Part shown: positions 36,285 to 48,416 of the stretch, piece after piece
How positions within the stretch are numbered: position 1 is the stretch's first letter
How the letters are laid out: every line of letters begins with the position of its first letter
Source: Acanthornis magna
Taxonomy: Eukaryota; Chordata; Aves; Passeriformes; Acanthizidae
Assembly: GCA_036785705.1 (NCBI GenBank)
Contig: JAWUZG010000970.1
Location: 1,956,501 to 2,020,500, forward strand
Length of the DNA: 64,000 bases
Direction of reading: 5' to 3'
Position numbers and translations under genes: made by a program
The notes under the pieces: generated by a model
Seen by the model: only the letters and a program-made list of their open reading frames with translations
What the model was told of the DNA's origin: nothing
Databases searched by the model: none

Positions 36285-36432
36285 TCTTTTGGTGCTTCAT
36301 TTAGCACCATGTCCAGTCCTATCTTGAAAAGCTCCATTTGGGGGGACTCCACCATGTCCCTGTGGAGTTTGTTCCAGGATTTGTTGTTATCATTGTAAAA
36401 AATGTCTTTCTTGAGATGAAATGCTCACACTT
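36285..36432 (-). repeat. old CR1-like fragment
   Basis: Reverse-strand CR1 blocks: gtccagtcctatcttgaaa, ggggactccaccatgtccct, gtggagtttgttccagg and tgtaaaaaatgtctttcttg. Diverged and short. Confidence 0.7.
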
Positions 36433-38919
36433 TTTTCCATCAAGCAGTGCATGTACAAAGTCCATTAAAATTAAGAAAGATTTTGGGCAATCGATATTTC
36501 CCCAATTTTCAAAGTAAGCACCTTTGCTTTCAATGTTTGTCATGCACAATTGGCCTTCCATAATGCAAATGTTGGTATTGAATTTGTATAGAATTATAGC
36601 TTCAAATATAATCAGCTTCATGCTATTAATTAGCAAAAGCTGATGTACTTAATGCTAGAAGTGTAGTTGCGATAACTTGAGACAAACAGATCTGCTAGGG
36701 CTTGGAAACATTTTTTTCAGAGAGTTTTTGTTTGTTTGTGGGCTACGATTTTCTTTGGCTCATGCAATGGGCTCTGCAAAAGTTTGCAGCTCAGAGAGGA
36801 GTGGGAGAGAGCACACAACAAGCAGTGCCCGAACACATACATGGGAGGCAGAATGCCTTAGCAGTGGTAGGTCCAGCCACTCCTAGAAGGTGACAGAGTT
36901 ACCTGCAGTTGTCACCTTCATTACTGCTCCACATGGAGCAGCTGGAGCCACCATCTCACTGTATCAAAACACCAGTTCAAAGAATTTGCAGAAAGTTGCA
37001 ATCAGGTCTTGCACAACCCTGGCAGAGAAATCTTCTTCCCCTCAATGTTACTTCTTCCTTTTTGGGATTCACTTGACTATAGGGGCACCTTACAGTCCAG
37101 ACTTCAGATACGAAACAGACCACAGTCTTGCAGAGCATTCACCTGTTGGTATTCGCTCATGTAAATGCTCCCAGGGCTTCCCAGGAATAGAGATGGGGGG
37201 GAGGTTTTGAAATAGTCTTTGTTATGTGTAAAAGAAAGAGCAGAAAAAGTGTCATAAACTCAGTAAAGATGTGTAAATAACGTTTAACCTTTGAATCAAG
37301 AGACACGTGCAAATCTCCAAGTGCTGACACCGGGTAAAGCAGCATAAAAGCAGAATATGGGAGAGGAGCAGGGCTGTGAAGTGACACTGCAGTTCCAGGT
37401 GTGATTTCGAGCCTACTACAGGACTGACTGTTTCTCACCTCTGAAATTCAGAGATGCCAGCTCCTGCTGGACTCAGAACTCTGCCAGAAATCTCTTGCTT
37501 TTACTTGCCCTCGTATTTGTCCCTGTGGCTGCTCCTCTCCCGGCAGTGTACAAAGTGGCACCACTGGCATCTTTGCTTCCGTGCCACCCTGCTGGGAAGA
37601 GCCAAACTAAGCAAACTGAAAGAGGACTGAGGCATCTCTCTGGAGCCAGTTATTGTCATTAACTCCAGTTTTAAGCAGAGAAGCAAATAATGTTTTGTAA
37701 GTGTTTCATCTGGGTCCTGTTATAAAAGCAACAAACAGGCTTGTGCTGCTTTGAAGTGCCCTTGTGCCACCTCCCTTCCTTCTAAGTGAATCCAGATTTC
37801 CACACAGATGGTGACAGAAGATCATTAGCACTTCTATGGAAAACTCCTCTGAAACCTGTATCAAATTTGTCCCCCTTAGGAAATTTAAACCCGAGCTGCA
37901 ATTAAGACTGGGCTTGGTTTTTTCCATTTTTTATCCCAGTTCAACTGAATTCAAAACCTGCAAGTAAATAGTTTCTTCATTCCTTTGAGGTAGTCCAAGG
38001 TCTTGAGAAAACCTAGAAAATACTTCAGTGCTTTTGTTCATTCAGAAAAAAGAACGTAAACCCTGTACACTCTGAATGCTGGACTTCTTTTTCAGAATTT
38101 AGGATTGTGTGAAATCCCATTGGTTTTGTACATATCTAACATAACCTCTCAAAAGCTTCACTCTTTCCTAGCGAGTAATGGACATTCACATATAAATTAC
38201 AGAATCTCTGGGCTGAAATTCTGCTTCTCCCAGATTCATCGTACAAATTAAGGCAACTATTTTGTTATTATTTCTCATCAAAGAAGATTTTCACAGAGAT
38301 ATAAAAGTAAATTCACTATATATTCTATTTGACACAAGGTATGTTTTTAAAGCTCTTTACTAAGTTTCCGGTGCGGTGCGTATATATACATATATATAGG
38401 CAGATAGATATACATGTGTGTGCATGTGTTTGTATTTTCTTAAGACATAATTCCTTTCATTTCAGTAGGCATCAGATTGGCTTCAGCTAAATGCTAAGCA
38501 AGCTAACAGGCTACATTGTAGAAATATTTGCTAATGATTTGGAAAAAATAAACTATCTGAATTGTTTGAAGTTTCTGGTGATATAATCTGAGCCATTTCA
38601 GTTCAAAAAGCTTTTAAAAAATGCATTCATTCTATTCCTCTGTCCAAGTCTAAAGAATCCACATAACAAATTTCAGAAACAGATGGATTATCAACATACT
38701 CAGCAGGGTTTTGTTTCAAGACTTGGATGATTATGTGCGTGAGTCTTCCTCAACGTTTTTGGCAAGAACACTTTCACCCTTGAGACCCCCTTGACATGTA
38801 TTTGGGAACATTATCTGTGTGAGTCACACAGTAAGTGCAGTTAGTTTTAAGTGCTTATTTTGAGAGAGAAAGGAAAATATATGCTGTATTGCTGAATTCC
38901 ATAAAATTACATGCATTTT
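36433..38919. other. intergenic, no gene recognised
   Basis: AT-rich unique sequence with one TA-rich simple repeat at about 38382-38412. No exon, domain or repeat family recognised. Confidence 0.6.
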
Positions 38920-39969
38920 ACTCAATAACACATGACACAAGTGTTTATTAAAATAAACAGCTTTAATACTTTTGCATTTAAAAGATTTAGCAGAAAATAG
39001 TTGCTACAAACATGCTACAACATATATGTTCAAAAAGTTTTCAGTGCTTTCTTTCAAAGTTCAGCATTTTGGCAAAAATAAGTTTTTCTGTATATACTTC
39101 AAAACTTGGCTATCATAATACTGATATAAAATACTTCATGTAGAGTAAGGTCAGGTGCATAAAATACAATAAGTAATAAAACATATTGTTTGTATAAACA
39201 TTTAAAGTATAAATTTCATTAGATAACATGCAAATACTGCAATATTTTAAATGGCACTTAAATATAGATACTGAGATTCTTTATAATTTTGCATCCAATA
39301 TGAGATTCTGAAATGTACAAAACTATAAAAAGAACACATCTCTTCACTGAAGTCAGGTACTAGCATAGAGCTTGATTGTCATTTTACAAGCAGTGAGCCC
39401 AATGTCCTGCAAGTCTTCACTAGTCCAAGGGAAGACATCTACTGAAATAGGCCCAGGGCTAGTCAGTTTTCTTCATAATAAAATATGAAAGCATATTTAC
39501 ATGAGAACAAACTCTTCAATTTTTGGTAAGGTAATTAAGTAGCAGCAATCTGTTTCTTCCAAAAATGATGTTTAAAATAGGTGCATATTTTCGTTGTCAC
39601 TGATACGCATCTGAATAATACAAAATTAGCATTCTTCAGTAAACTCAAAACACTGTTTAGTTCATTGCTGAAAAAGCCCTGTAAGATCCCTTCTCCTCAA
39701 AATCATAAATCCATAACGTCAGAACCTTCCAGAGCATATTAATGTTTCTAAGATCGATGGAAAACAATCTAATTGTGCTGAAACAGTCATCTGACTAGTT
39801 ATGAATAAGAGAATAATCTTTTCACATATTCAAATACTTCTAGTTCTTCATTGAAAAATGTAAGTTCATCAAATCTTGCACATGTTTTGTTTTCTGGTTC
39901 AGTGACCAACAACTCCAAATGTCCTTCACAATATAAATGCCACAATGCTCATGCATATTTCCCAAGCAG
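38920..39969 (-). other. RECK: RECK 3' UTR
   Basis: From just after the stop codon to a canonical AATAAA on the minus strand (plus 38944-38949). A GU-rich stretch (cacttgtgtcatgtgttatt) lies directly downstream in transcript sense. The length of about 1.05 kb fits the known mRNA size. A TGCTGCTA 8-mer lies at 39540-39547. Confidence 0.85.
38944..38949 (-). terminator. RECK: RECK poly(A) signal AATAAA
   Basis: TTTATT on the plus strand, AATAAA in the transcript, about 1.02 kb after the stop and followed by a GU-rich element. Cleavage is expected some 15-25 bases further, near 38,920-38,930. Confidence 0.8.
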
Positions 39970-40188
39970 TTATATGTAATATATCAATGCTGACGGCAAG
40001 GTGAATAGAAGGCTTATGAGCAGGGAGTGCAGAGCAGGCACCACTTGAGCAGAAGCAGAAGAAATGCTAAACGAAACTTGTACTTGAGATGCAATTAGAG
40101 CTGACAGTGGCACGTGTGATGCTAATGTTGGGCTGTCTGAATTGATCAGGGACTCAATCTTTTCTGCTTCTTTATTGCAGGCTTCAAT
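39970..40188 (-). CDS. RECK: RECK last coding exon (GPI signal, stop)
   Basis: The acceptor is CCTAG and the exon opens IEACNKEAEKIESLINSDSP, the conserved RECK C-terminal segment. It encodes 72 residues, then TAA at 39970-39972. The last about 24 residues (PALHSLLISLLFTLPSALIY then YI) form an uncharged hydrophobic tail, as needed for GPI-anchor addition. Small residues in SFSISSASA just upstream are plausible anchor sites. The tail differs from the human one in sequence but keeps its character. Confidence 0.95.
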   Translation of the reverse strand: MEACNKEAEKIESLINSDSPTLASHVPLSALIASQVQVSFSISSASAQVVPALHSLLISLLFTLPSALIYYI

Positions 40189-41629
40189 CTAGGGGGGAAA
40201 AACATTATTATTTCTCTTACCATGTAAAATGTAAAAATATTCCCATCAGCACGTAAGATGGGGAGCACTTGGAAAACAGATTGGAGGTATTATCATAGAC
40301 TTTGGTACAATGAAAACTCTTGTGGAAGCCCTGAGTAGTAGAAAAGGAAAAGGAAGCTATATACAAGTTATTGTGGGGTGATGTGTTTTGAATGTTGATG
40401 CTAAAATGCCCACAGTGAATTATCACTAAAGTAAGTGCCTCTGACACTGAGGACTTCCTTCCTGATTGACCAACTTACTGCCTTAAAGTTTGCAACAGTG
40501 AAAAAAAAATAAAGATTTTCTCCTTACTGGGCTTTTTCTTCCAAATCAGAGAAAACTGATTTCATTTACAGGAAAGGAAGAAAAGAATGGAAGTAACAGA
40601 ACCTGAGAAACCCCAGGTTCCACTCCCCCACTGACATGATGATGATAATAATGAATTTCTATTAGAAAATTCATTTTTTCCACTTTACTTTCTACTGCAC
40701 CCCAGAAGGGAATTTAGTAATAAGTCTCTTTAAAAGCATTGGAAGCTGCCTCTGGTGAAGTCTGAACTTGACAAGCTTAATATCTGGAGGTCCAAAGCCT
40801 TGGAAGTTGAGGAGTGTCTAGCTCAGCAATGGGCGCCAGCAGTGAGGTGAGCAGTGGTGGCCTCTCTGATTTCAGAGTCCTCCTCCCCCCAGGAATCTGA
40901 CAGCCCCTGCTGCAGGTGGACTGAGAGCTGACCAGGCTGGGTGACCAGGCTGGCGAGACTTTCCTTCCTAAGTCCTGGTAACATTTTGGGCTATTTCTGC
41001 TAGAGAAGGAGACAGAAGTTGGAGCTGAGTTGGACATAACAGGGCAAGGGCAATCAAAAGACACACAATATATCTGCCTGAGAAACAAGCAAAAGACACA
41101 CAATATATCTGCCTGAGAAACAAGCAAAAGACACACAATATATCTGCCTGAGAAACATGCACCATGGTACTTGTACAAAAGTGAAGAAAATCCATGCTGG
41201 GTAAACAAAATAATAACGCCATCTACCTGCAATGGTTTGGGATTCTGATCCACAGGAATGATGAGAATCACAATTTCAGATTCTATGCTCAAATATCCAA
41301 ACACATCACACTGTGGCACTGACACGTGCAGGCGGATCTTTTCGAGTATGTCGAGTACTGTTATTGGCTTTTTATTTGTTACCTGGAAGAAAACAAAGAA
41401 CTCTGCAGATGATGTGATATTATGGAAAATTCTCCTCCTCAGTTCTAATAACATGATGTCATGCTAGAAAATTTGTTTCAGCCATTAAAGTACTCAGTTC
41501 TGAACTCTACACTAAAGCTAACAAAAGACCTAAAGGATTCAATGCTTCTAAAACATAATTCTAAGAAGTGATTCACTGATTCTAAAACAACTTGAAAACC
41601 AGCCCCTAGAAAACCAAAAAAAAAGGTGA

Positions 41630-41684
<55 letters not shown>

Positions 41685-44600
41685 GGAAAAAACATTTACT
41701 TCTTAAATTAACAATGGTTTTGATATGTATCGTTCTCCACCTTCATGGTTGGTGTATCTATGTATCACAAAGTGTGGTTTGTGCTGCCATGCTGGGAAAC
41801 AAGAGGCAGAGCAGCCTAGGTTTATAGAACTCTCTGGTATTTGAACTCTCTAGTATTCACACAAACCAGCTGTCTGGACTAAAAGGGGCAGACATTACAA
41901 TCCAGGTATTAGGGTGCTTAGTAGGTAAGAGGAGAATAGTTATCACCAACTGCTTGAGTAAGACCAATATATTTCTTTAACTAGAAAGCCTTTTTCTAAC
42001 AGAAACTAACAATTCTTCTTCACGTTGTAATGTATGAACTGAGAAGCTGCAGTAGCCACTGTATCCCTGGAACCATTAGAGATGACAACAGGAAGACATT
42101 CCAGGATGCAGTCAGGACCTAACAGACACCATTGGTGTCAGCAAATCAGCAAAACTGGTCAACACACACACACACACAGCACCTAGAGACACACCATCTA
42201 TGAGAGGAAACCAGCAGAATCACAGATGCTGTTCCCATATAATTTCTCTGCCCTATTACAAGTCATATAAACTACAAACCTGAGTCTGCTTGTTTGTGCC
42301 TACTCTAATTCTGTTTTGTTTTGCATTGTAACTCAATTTATGTCTCAGATAAAGAAATAAAGGAAAGTATAAGCAATATAAAGAAAAAAAACCCAACAAT
42401 CACAAATAACTTCTAAAAAATAATGGCTTTTATAACATGTTAACCTTTCAGGAGAAAGTGCACAGTAACTTGACTTTTTATTAAACATTAGGCATGATTA
42501 AACTGTTTACCCTTGCAAAATTATCCAGCTTGTCTTTATCATATAAGATTCTCAGCATTCCAGCACATAGTGGACAGCAGGCTCCTATATGAATAAAAAA
42601 AAATATCACTAATAAGAACAGGTAGTCTTTTCACTTTTAAGTAAGCAGGAGTCAAAATTTGAGTATTAACTGAGAATGAAAATAGCAAACCTACCAAAAG
42701 AAAGTAAATGTTTCAATTTGACAGTAGAATTGCACATTTCTAATATGTTTTTAATATTGAAAACATTTATAATGGAAAATCAGTCACCTTTCAACACACA
42801 TTTACTACTATCAACATGAAGCACAAGATGAATTTTCGTTAGTTTTAAGATCCTTTGTTATTGGAAGCTAAAAACTGGAGGCACTGTGTATACCACAAGC
42901 CAAGACTTTGTGTGGATGCATGCATATCGACTACAGAAGTGATGGATTTCAATATCTGATATAGCTAGGATGTGACAGAAGTAATTGTACACATTGCAAG
43001 CGTTAATTTCTGCAGTTACACCATGTTGGAGCTTAGCATCTTTAGATAGCAAGGGGGAAAAAGGGCTTGTCTGACAGATGTCATATTTTTCCTATTGTTT
43101 TTACTCACCATCTCAGAAACCAAAGGGATAATATTTCAACTTTCCATTTATGCCTGCATATTAAATTCACTTTCCAACTTACATGTAATTCACATTCACA
43201 GAGTGACTTTTACAGTACTAAATGTTATTACAAAGCACAAAGACCCTTTTTTAAAGGGGGTGAGAAATAAGATAAATGAATAAAACTCTTTAAGAACAGA
43301 GCTTTCCTTGCTCTGTATATTACCTGTGATGAGTTATTGTTTCATAAAGGGAACACTTGTGAAAACAATAAAAAACTGGTTCAAACCAGCTCACTGCAAA
43401 ACTGTTCCTGCTGTCTTCCACGGTACTGTGAATACATATGGTATTTTACTCTGTCTTCTAATTAAATACCACCTTTGCCCTTCTGAGAACCCTATGCTGA
43501 TGACAGCTTTGTGTTCCACTGTGGTATCTATGCTGCCACTTCTGAAAAATTACTCACCCGGTTCCTAGAGACATCAGACATCCTACCCTGGACACCACAG
43601 ACCTCATTAGTTTCTCCCAAACCCATCCCAGCTGCCAGTCTCTAAATACTGAAGGAGCATGATTCCTAAAGCCAAGGCCTTTCCAGTTCAGGCTTACTCA
43701 TCTGAGTCCTGATACCGGCTTGTTCTAGCCCTAAGCAGAGTCACTACTTCATGCTTTCTCTCAGAAGTCTCGAAGACATTCTGGGATATAACATTTTGAA
43801 GCCTAGGTTTTGTTCCAAGTATCACCCTGTTTACACCCAGAGCCTAGAGACCCTCCCCTGCGTGCAGTGACCGTGCCTACCTGGTGCGATGACAGGTTTG
43901 CAGCCCGTGGCAGAGAGCTGGGGACACTTCACGAAGGCACACTCGGAGTGGAAGCCGTGGTCGGAGAGCACCCCCACGGCCTGGCAGTGCCCGGGGTAGT
44001 CCACGGCCACGCGGTCGGAGTAGGCGGCGCAGACGCTGCCGTAGGTCTCCCCATTGTGCCCGCACACCGGCTCCACCGACCTGCAGAACAGCTGAAACAC
44101 AGCAGCGACGCCTGAACATCAATTTAGCCGTGCCGCAGAAACTTCGGAGTAGTTTCAATGTGAGGAAAAACAAAGTTAACTGGAATTCACTGCTAATATT
44201 GTCAAATGTTTGAAAAAGTAGGAAATCCAGAGGAGATTACCTGCCAGTTTATGAATGGGTCATAAATGAAAAGGTAAGTACTTCAAGAAGGTGACAGAGT
44301 CTGAGAAATGTACAATAAAACATGTTTCAGAAAACAACTTTTGCTCTGTGCTAATGCTTAAATAGAATGACCATATTTAAATTAACTCATTAGATAAATC
44401 AATTAAAATTATAATTTCACTAAATATTAAAATATTATATTATTAAAATTAACTTGTTAGCAACTCATTAGTAATTTATTAATTCATCTTAGTGTGGCTT
44501 TGTGTGCTTAAAATTTAGTGTGCGTGCACATGTATTTCTAGCACATTATTGTATATTTTTATATATCACTTATTTACCCATATTTCTTATATTTGTGTAT

Positions 44601-47600
44601 GTGTTCTTGTAAGGTGACAGAAGTGGCTTGTCTATCGCCACTGTGGAGAGCTGTGGGATGGAAAAACTAAACCTAATCCTAACCATTCTCAAGGATTAAT
44701 ATGAAGACTAATCCAATCCAGACTAACTAAGAAAGTATTATAGACTGCCCAGTCTGTAAATAGATCCTGAACAATGAACTTGGTGAACTTGGGGCACAAT
44801 CACACAAAAAGCTAAAGACTTTCTATGACTGGGCATTATTTTATATTTAGACAAGTTAAAATTGGTAAGAATTAGCATTTAAGGAACAAGGAATGGCACG
44901 AATTACTGCAAACATACCTTAGTGCAAGCTTTAATAGCATATATAAGAAGATATTTATATCAAGAGTATTACCCCAAGAAAGCGTAAGTAGAGCTTTTGA
45001 TTGGTTTTGAGACAACTGTTAACGAAAGCAGAGAACCACTTGACAAAATTCTGAAGATTGTGAGAGTATTTTTTATACTAGTTAAATTTTTAAATGACTA
45101 CTTTCTATTAGAACATTTTATAAGCTAAAAAACCCCAAACAGAATACTTAAAAAAGACCCAAACAAACAATATTGGAAAAAAGAAAAGTAAAAATAGTTA
45201 AGTTGAACACTAAGGAACAAAGAAGATTTGATATTTATTGCTAGAACCACTTCCTACCTGGCATGGTCCTTTGTATGCTAAACTTTTTCCTTTTTGGTAC
45301 AAAGTACACAAGTTAGTGTACTCCACATTGTCTGTGTCACAAACAGGATCCCGTGTCTGGTCACAATTCAGCTGCCTTGGCACACATTCATGCTGGCTAC
45401 ATTCAAACTTTTCAAAACTAGTCAAGCAAACTTGTTTCTTTGGTATGCACCTGTGGAAAGTAAAAATAATTTCATATCATGTCATAGGATTTGTTTTTTT
45501 TACATCTCAAAATATTCAGGAAAAAAATAGTGAAATTTTCTCCAGTTCTTTAGAGCTAAATGTGGTTCAGCAGAGCTGCAGGAAAAAAAAAGTGATAAAA
45601 GACTCTGAATAGCCCATTTCATGTCTCATCACAAATCTGGAACCATTTCACACCACGTTTACTCAATGTATGTGAACACATCTACAGTTTCCACCAATGT
45701 TTATCTTTTACCAAGTCTTTTTCAATGGATTATTGAAAAAGGCTTGGATAAACTTATTACCTACTCCCATAATTAATTTTGTAAATGAATATTTAAGAAC
45801 AGCTAGGCTAGAGAAAACACGGAAACAGTGAGAAAGAGGAAAAGATTCTACTGCAGAGGTCTAGTCTCACCCTTCTCTGAGAAAGAGGTGAAAACAAGAC
45901 CTGCAAGATTATATGGTTTCAATTACAAATATCTAATTCGATTCTAGCTTTGTAGGTTCAGAATACTGTACAACATCCCAGCTAAGGGATGACTGCAAAC
46001 AAAAGAAAAATCTCATATTTACATTTTCTTGGCATCCATTCCTCTGCAGCCTTCACAGACGAATACAGACAGATAAATAGCAGAAATCCTTTCCCCTTTC
46101 TATTAGACATATACCTTCCATGATCTTACCTGCAAAACATTTAGCATAGGCTCTGCAAGGCATCCCTCTGCTAGAGAAATGCCAGCCAACGCAGTCTGAT
46201 GAACAGACTGATGAAAGGTCTCATGGCCTTTTTGGACAACCCTCTCCTTCACAGCAGTGCTGCTACCACTGGATTATGCACAATATGTCCTTATTCCCTC
46301 TGAGCGCTGCACTCCCATGCATTACAGACATGCCTTTGATATTAGGGGAGACTTGGACATTCTGAGATTCCAACACTTCACAAATGGAATGTGAGATCCT
46401 AAATAGATTCCAAGAGCATCAAGGGCATTTTCAGATGAGTATGTTCAGTTTCAGATACATTATTAAAGTGACACAGTCCTTTACTGAAACTACAACCTGA
46501 GGTTCTAAGCATAATGGTATTTTGAAAAACTGGAAAGCCTCTCTGTACTCTCCAAATTTCAAACATAAAAAATAAAAAAGTTAATCCACAATGCAGCTTT
46601 GAAATTCCAATTTTGAATGCCATAATAGCTGTTACAGCTACAAAACTACAGTGTTTTCTCAGTATTTTTCTGTATCATGGCATTTTAAGAGCAGAAAAAG
46701 GAAAAAACCCCTAAAATTGCTACAATCAGCTTTCATGAAAGCACAGCATTACACAACTTATTTTGATTGCTTTCTTTCAAAACATAAAAATGCACTAATT
46801 CAAAGGAGACTGCAGTATTGCACAACAGTGAGAAAATTGAAGACAGAGACCAATATTGTGCACCACAGACTTTGATCTCTGCAAGAAAGGTCAGATTTTC
46901 TTTTTGCCTGACACTAGTACAAAGCATATTTTTGTTTTAATATATTTGTCTATGCAGATTTTGCTTTTCTTGATATTGAAAAACCAGAGATTATGCAGAC
47001 ATAGTTTTTACAAGATTTCAGTCTAAGAAATAAAAAAAAGGTGATTGATATTTTCCTATTCTAGAGACAAAAAGCACAGATTATTGACTGAATAAGCAAG
47101 ACTGACTCCAAGCCTTGAATTCAGATGTAGGTCTTCCTTGTAAACTACTAAAAGAAGGTGTGAAACAAGGTACTAGAATGACAGTTATTGCCATTTCGAC
47201 AAAATCTGATACTCCCACTTTTGAAAGTGTACATGAAGTCTCCTTTATTGCTAAACTGAGATCTGCATAATTAATTTAATTGACATAGCACTACAAAAAT
47301 GGAACCAAGAACAGGCAGTTATTACAGTCCAATATTATTAACTATGATAAATAAAAAGCAGCTACTTCAAACAGTTATTTTTATTGGAATAGCCCCAAAG
47401 TAGAATGTTACTACAATATACAGCACATCTGAAGAACACGTAAATCTGCTTTATGAGTAGAAGGCAAAGAGAAGCTTAAAAACATATTCTGCTTTTACCT
47501 TTGATTTTTATTACAAGGGTTTGGGTTGCAAGGATCCTTGGAAATACACGATCCAAATTCAAACTGGTTGTCCTGGAGCCCCACGCAGCGAGCGATACAC

Positions 47601-48381
47601 GCGCTGGGATAGGTGCGCCCATTCTGGCCACACACTGGGACAAACTGGTCCACACAGTTACAGGGCAGACCTGCAAGGGCAACACACAGAACAGGCACTG
47701 GGTGCACACTCACTTTCTATGCCACAAGATACACAAGGGGTCATTGAGGTGTCTTTGCCTTCCAGCAAGGAGCCTTCAGCCCTTTCCTTGCACCTGCCAT
47801 TTAGCAATGCTGGAGCACACAGGCACTTACAAGGAGCAGGAAGGGAAGTTTGTGTCCGGCCTCTTTGCTCATTCTACTCAGCTTTCTCCATTTTTCCCTA
47901 AACTCCTTATCTCTCATCCCCACTAGCATTACTCTGGCTCTACTTATTTTTACGTATTACTTAAGATTTTATTTTTTACTATTGATTATCTTTTTTTTTA
48001 AGTATGTGCTTTTTCTGCAGGGACAAATCATTGGGTATTTTTCATTAACACTGTAGAAAGAATTTAGTTGATAATCCCTGCTCTAAAAATATTAAACTTA
48101 CAGTTTCATGATTTGGAAAGTTACCTGTAAACTTCCGACGTTCGTCTTCTGAACTGTGCTCAGTTAGACACTGACGTGTAGAACAAATCAAGTTTCCAGC
48201 AAAACAGGAACAGACATTGCAATCTATATTAAAGGACGTTCCATGGCCTTAAAATAAATTAATACCTACAATTAATGCAAATATACCAGAAAACTATTCT
48301 TATATATTCATATGCTCTACATAGATATTATATTTTCATTAATTGTAATTTCCCTTACTCAATGTTTTTTTCCCCACTGGA

Positions 48382-48416
<35 letters not shown>

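Noticed and set aside
43810..44115. 101-codon plus-strand frame rich in Ala, Gly and Val
   Set aside because: Antisense of the CpG-rich third Kazal exon of RECK.
47501..47926. 141-codon plus-strand frame
   Set aside because: Antisense of the first Kazal exon of RECK and its intron; no domain.
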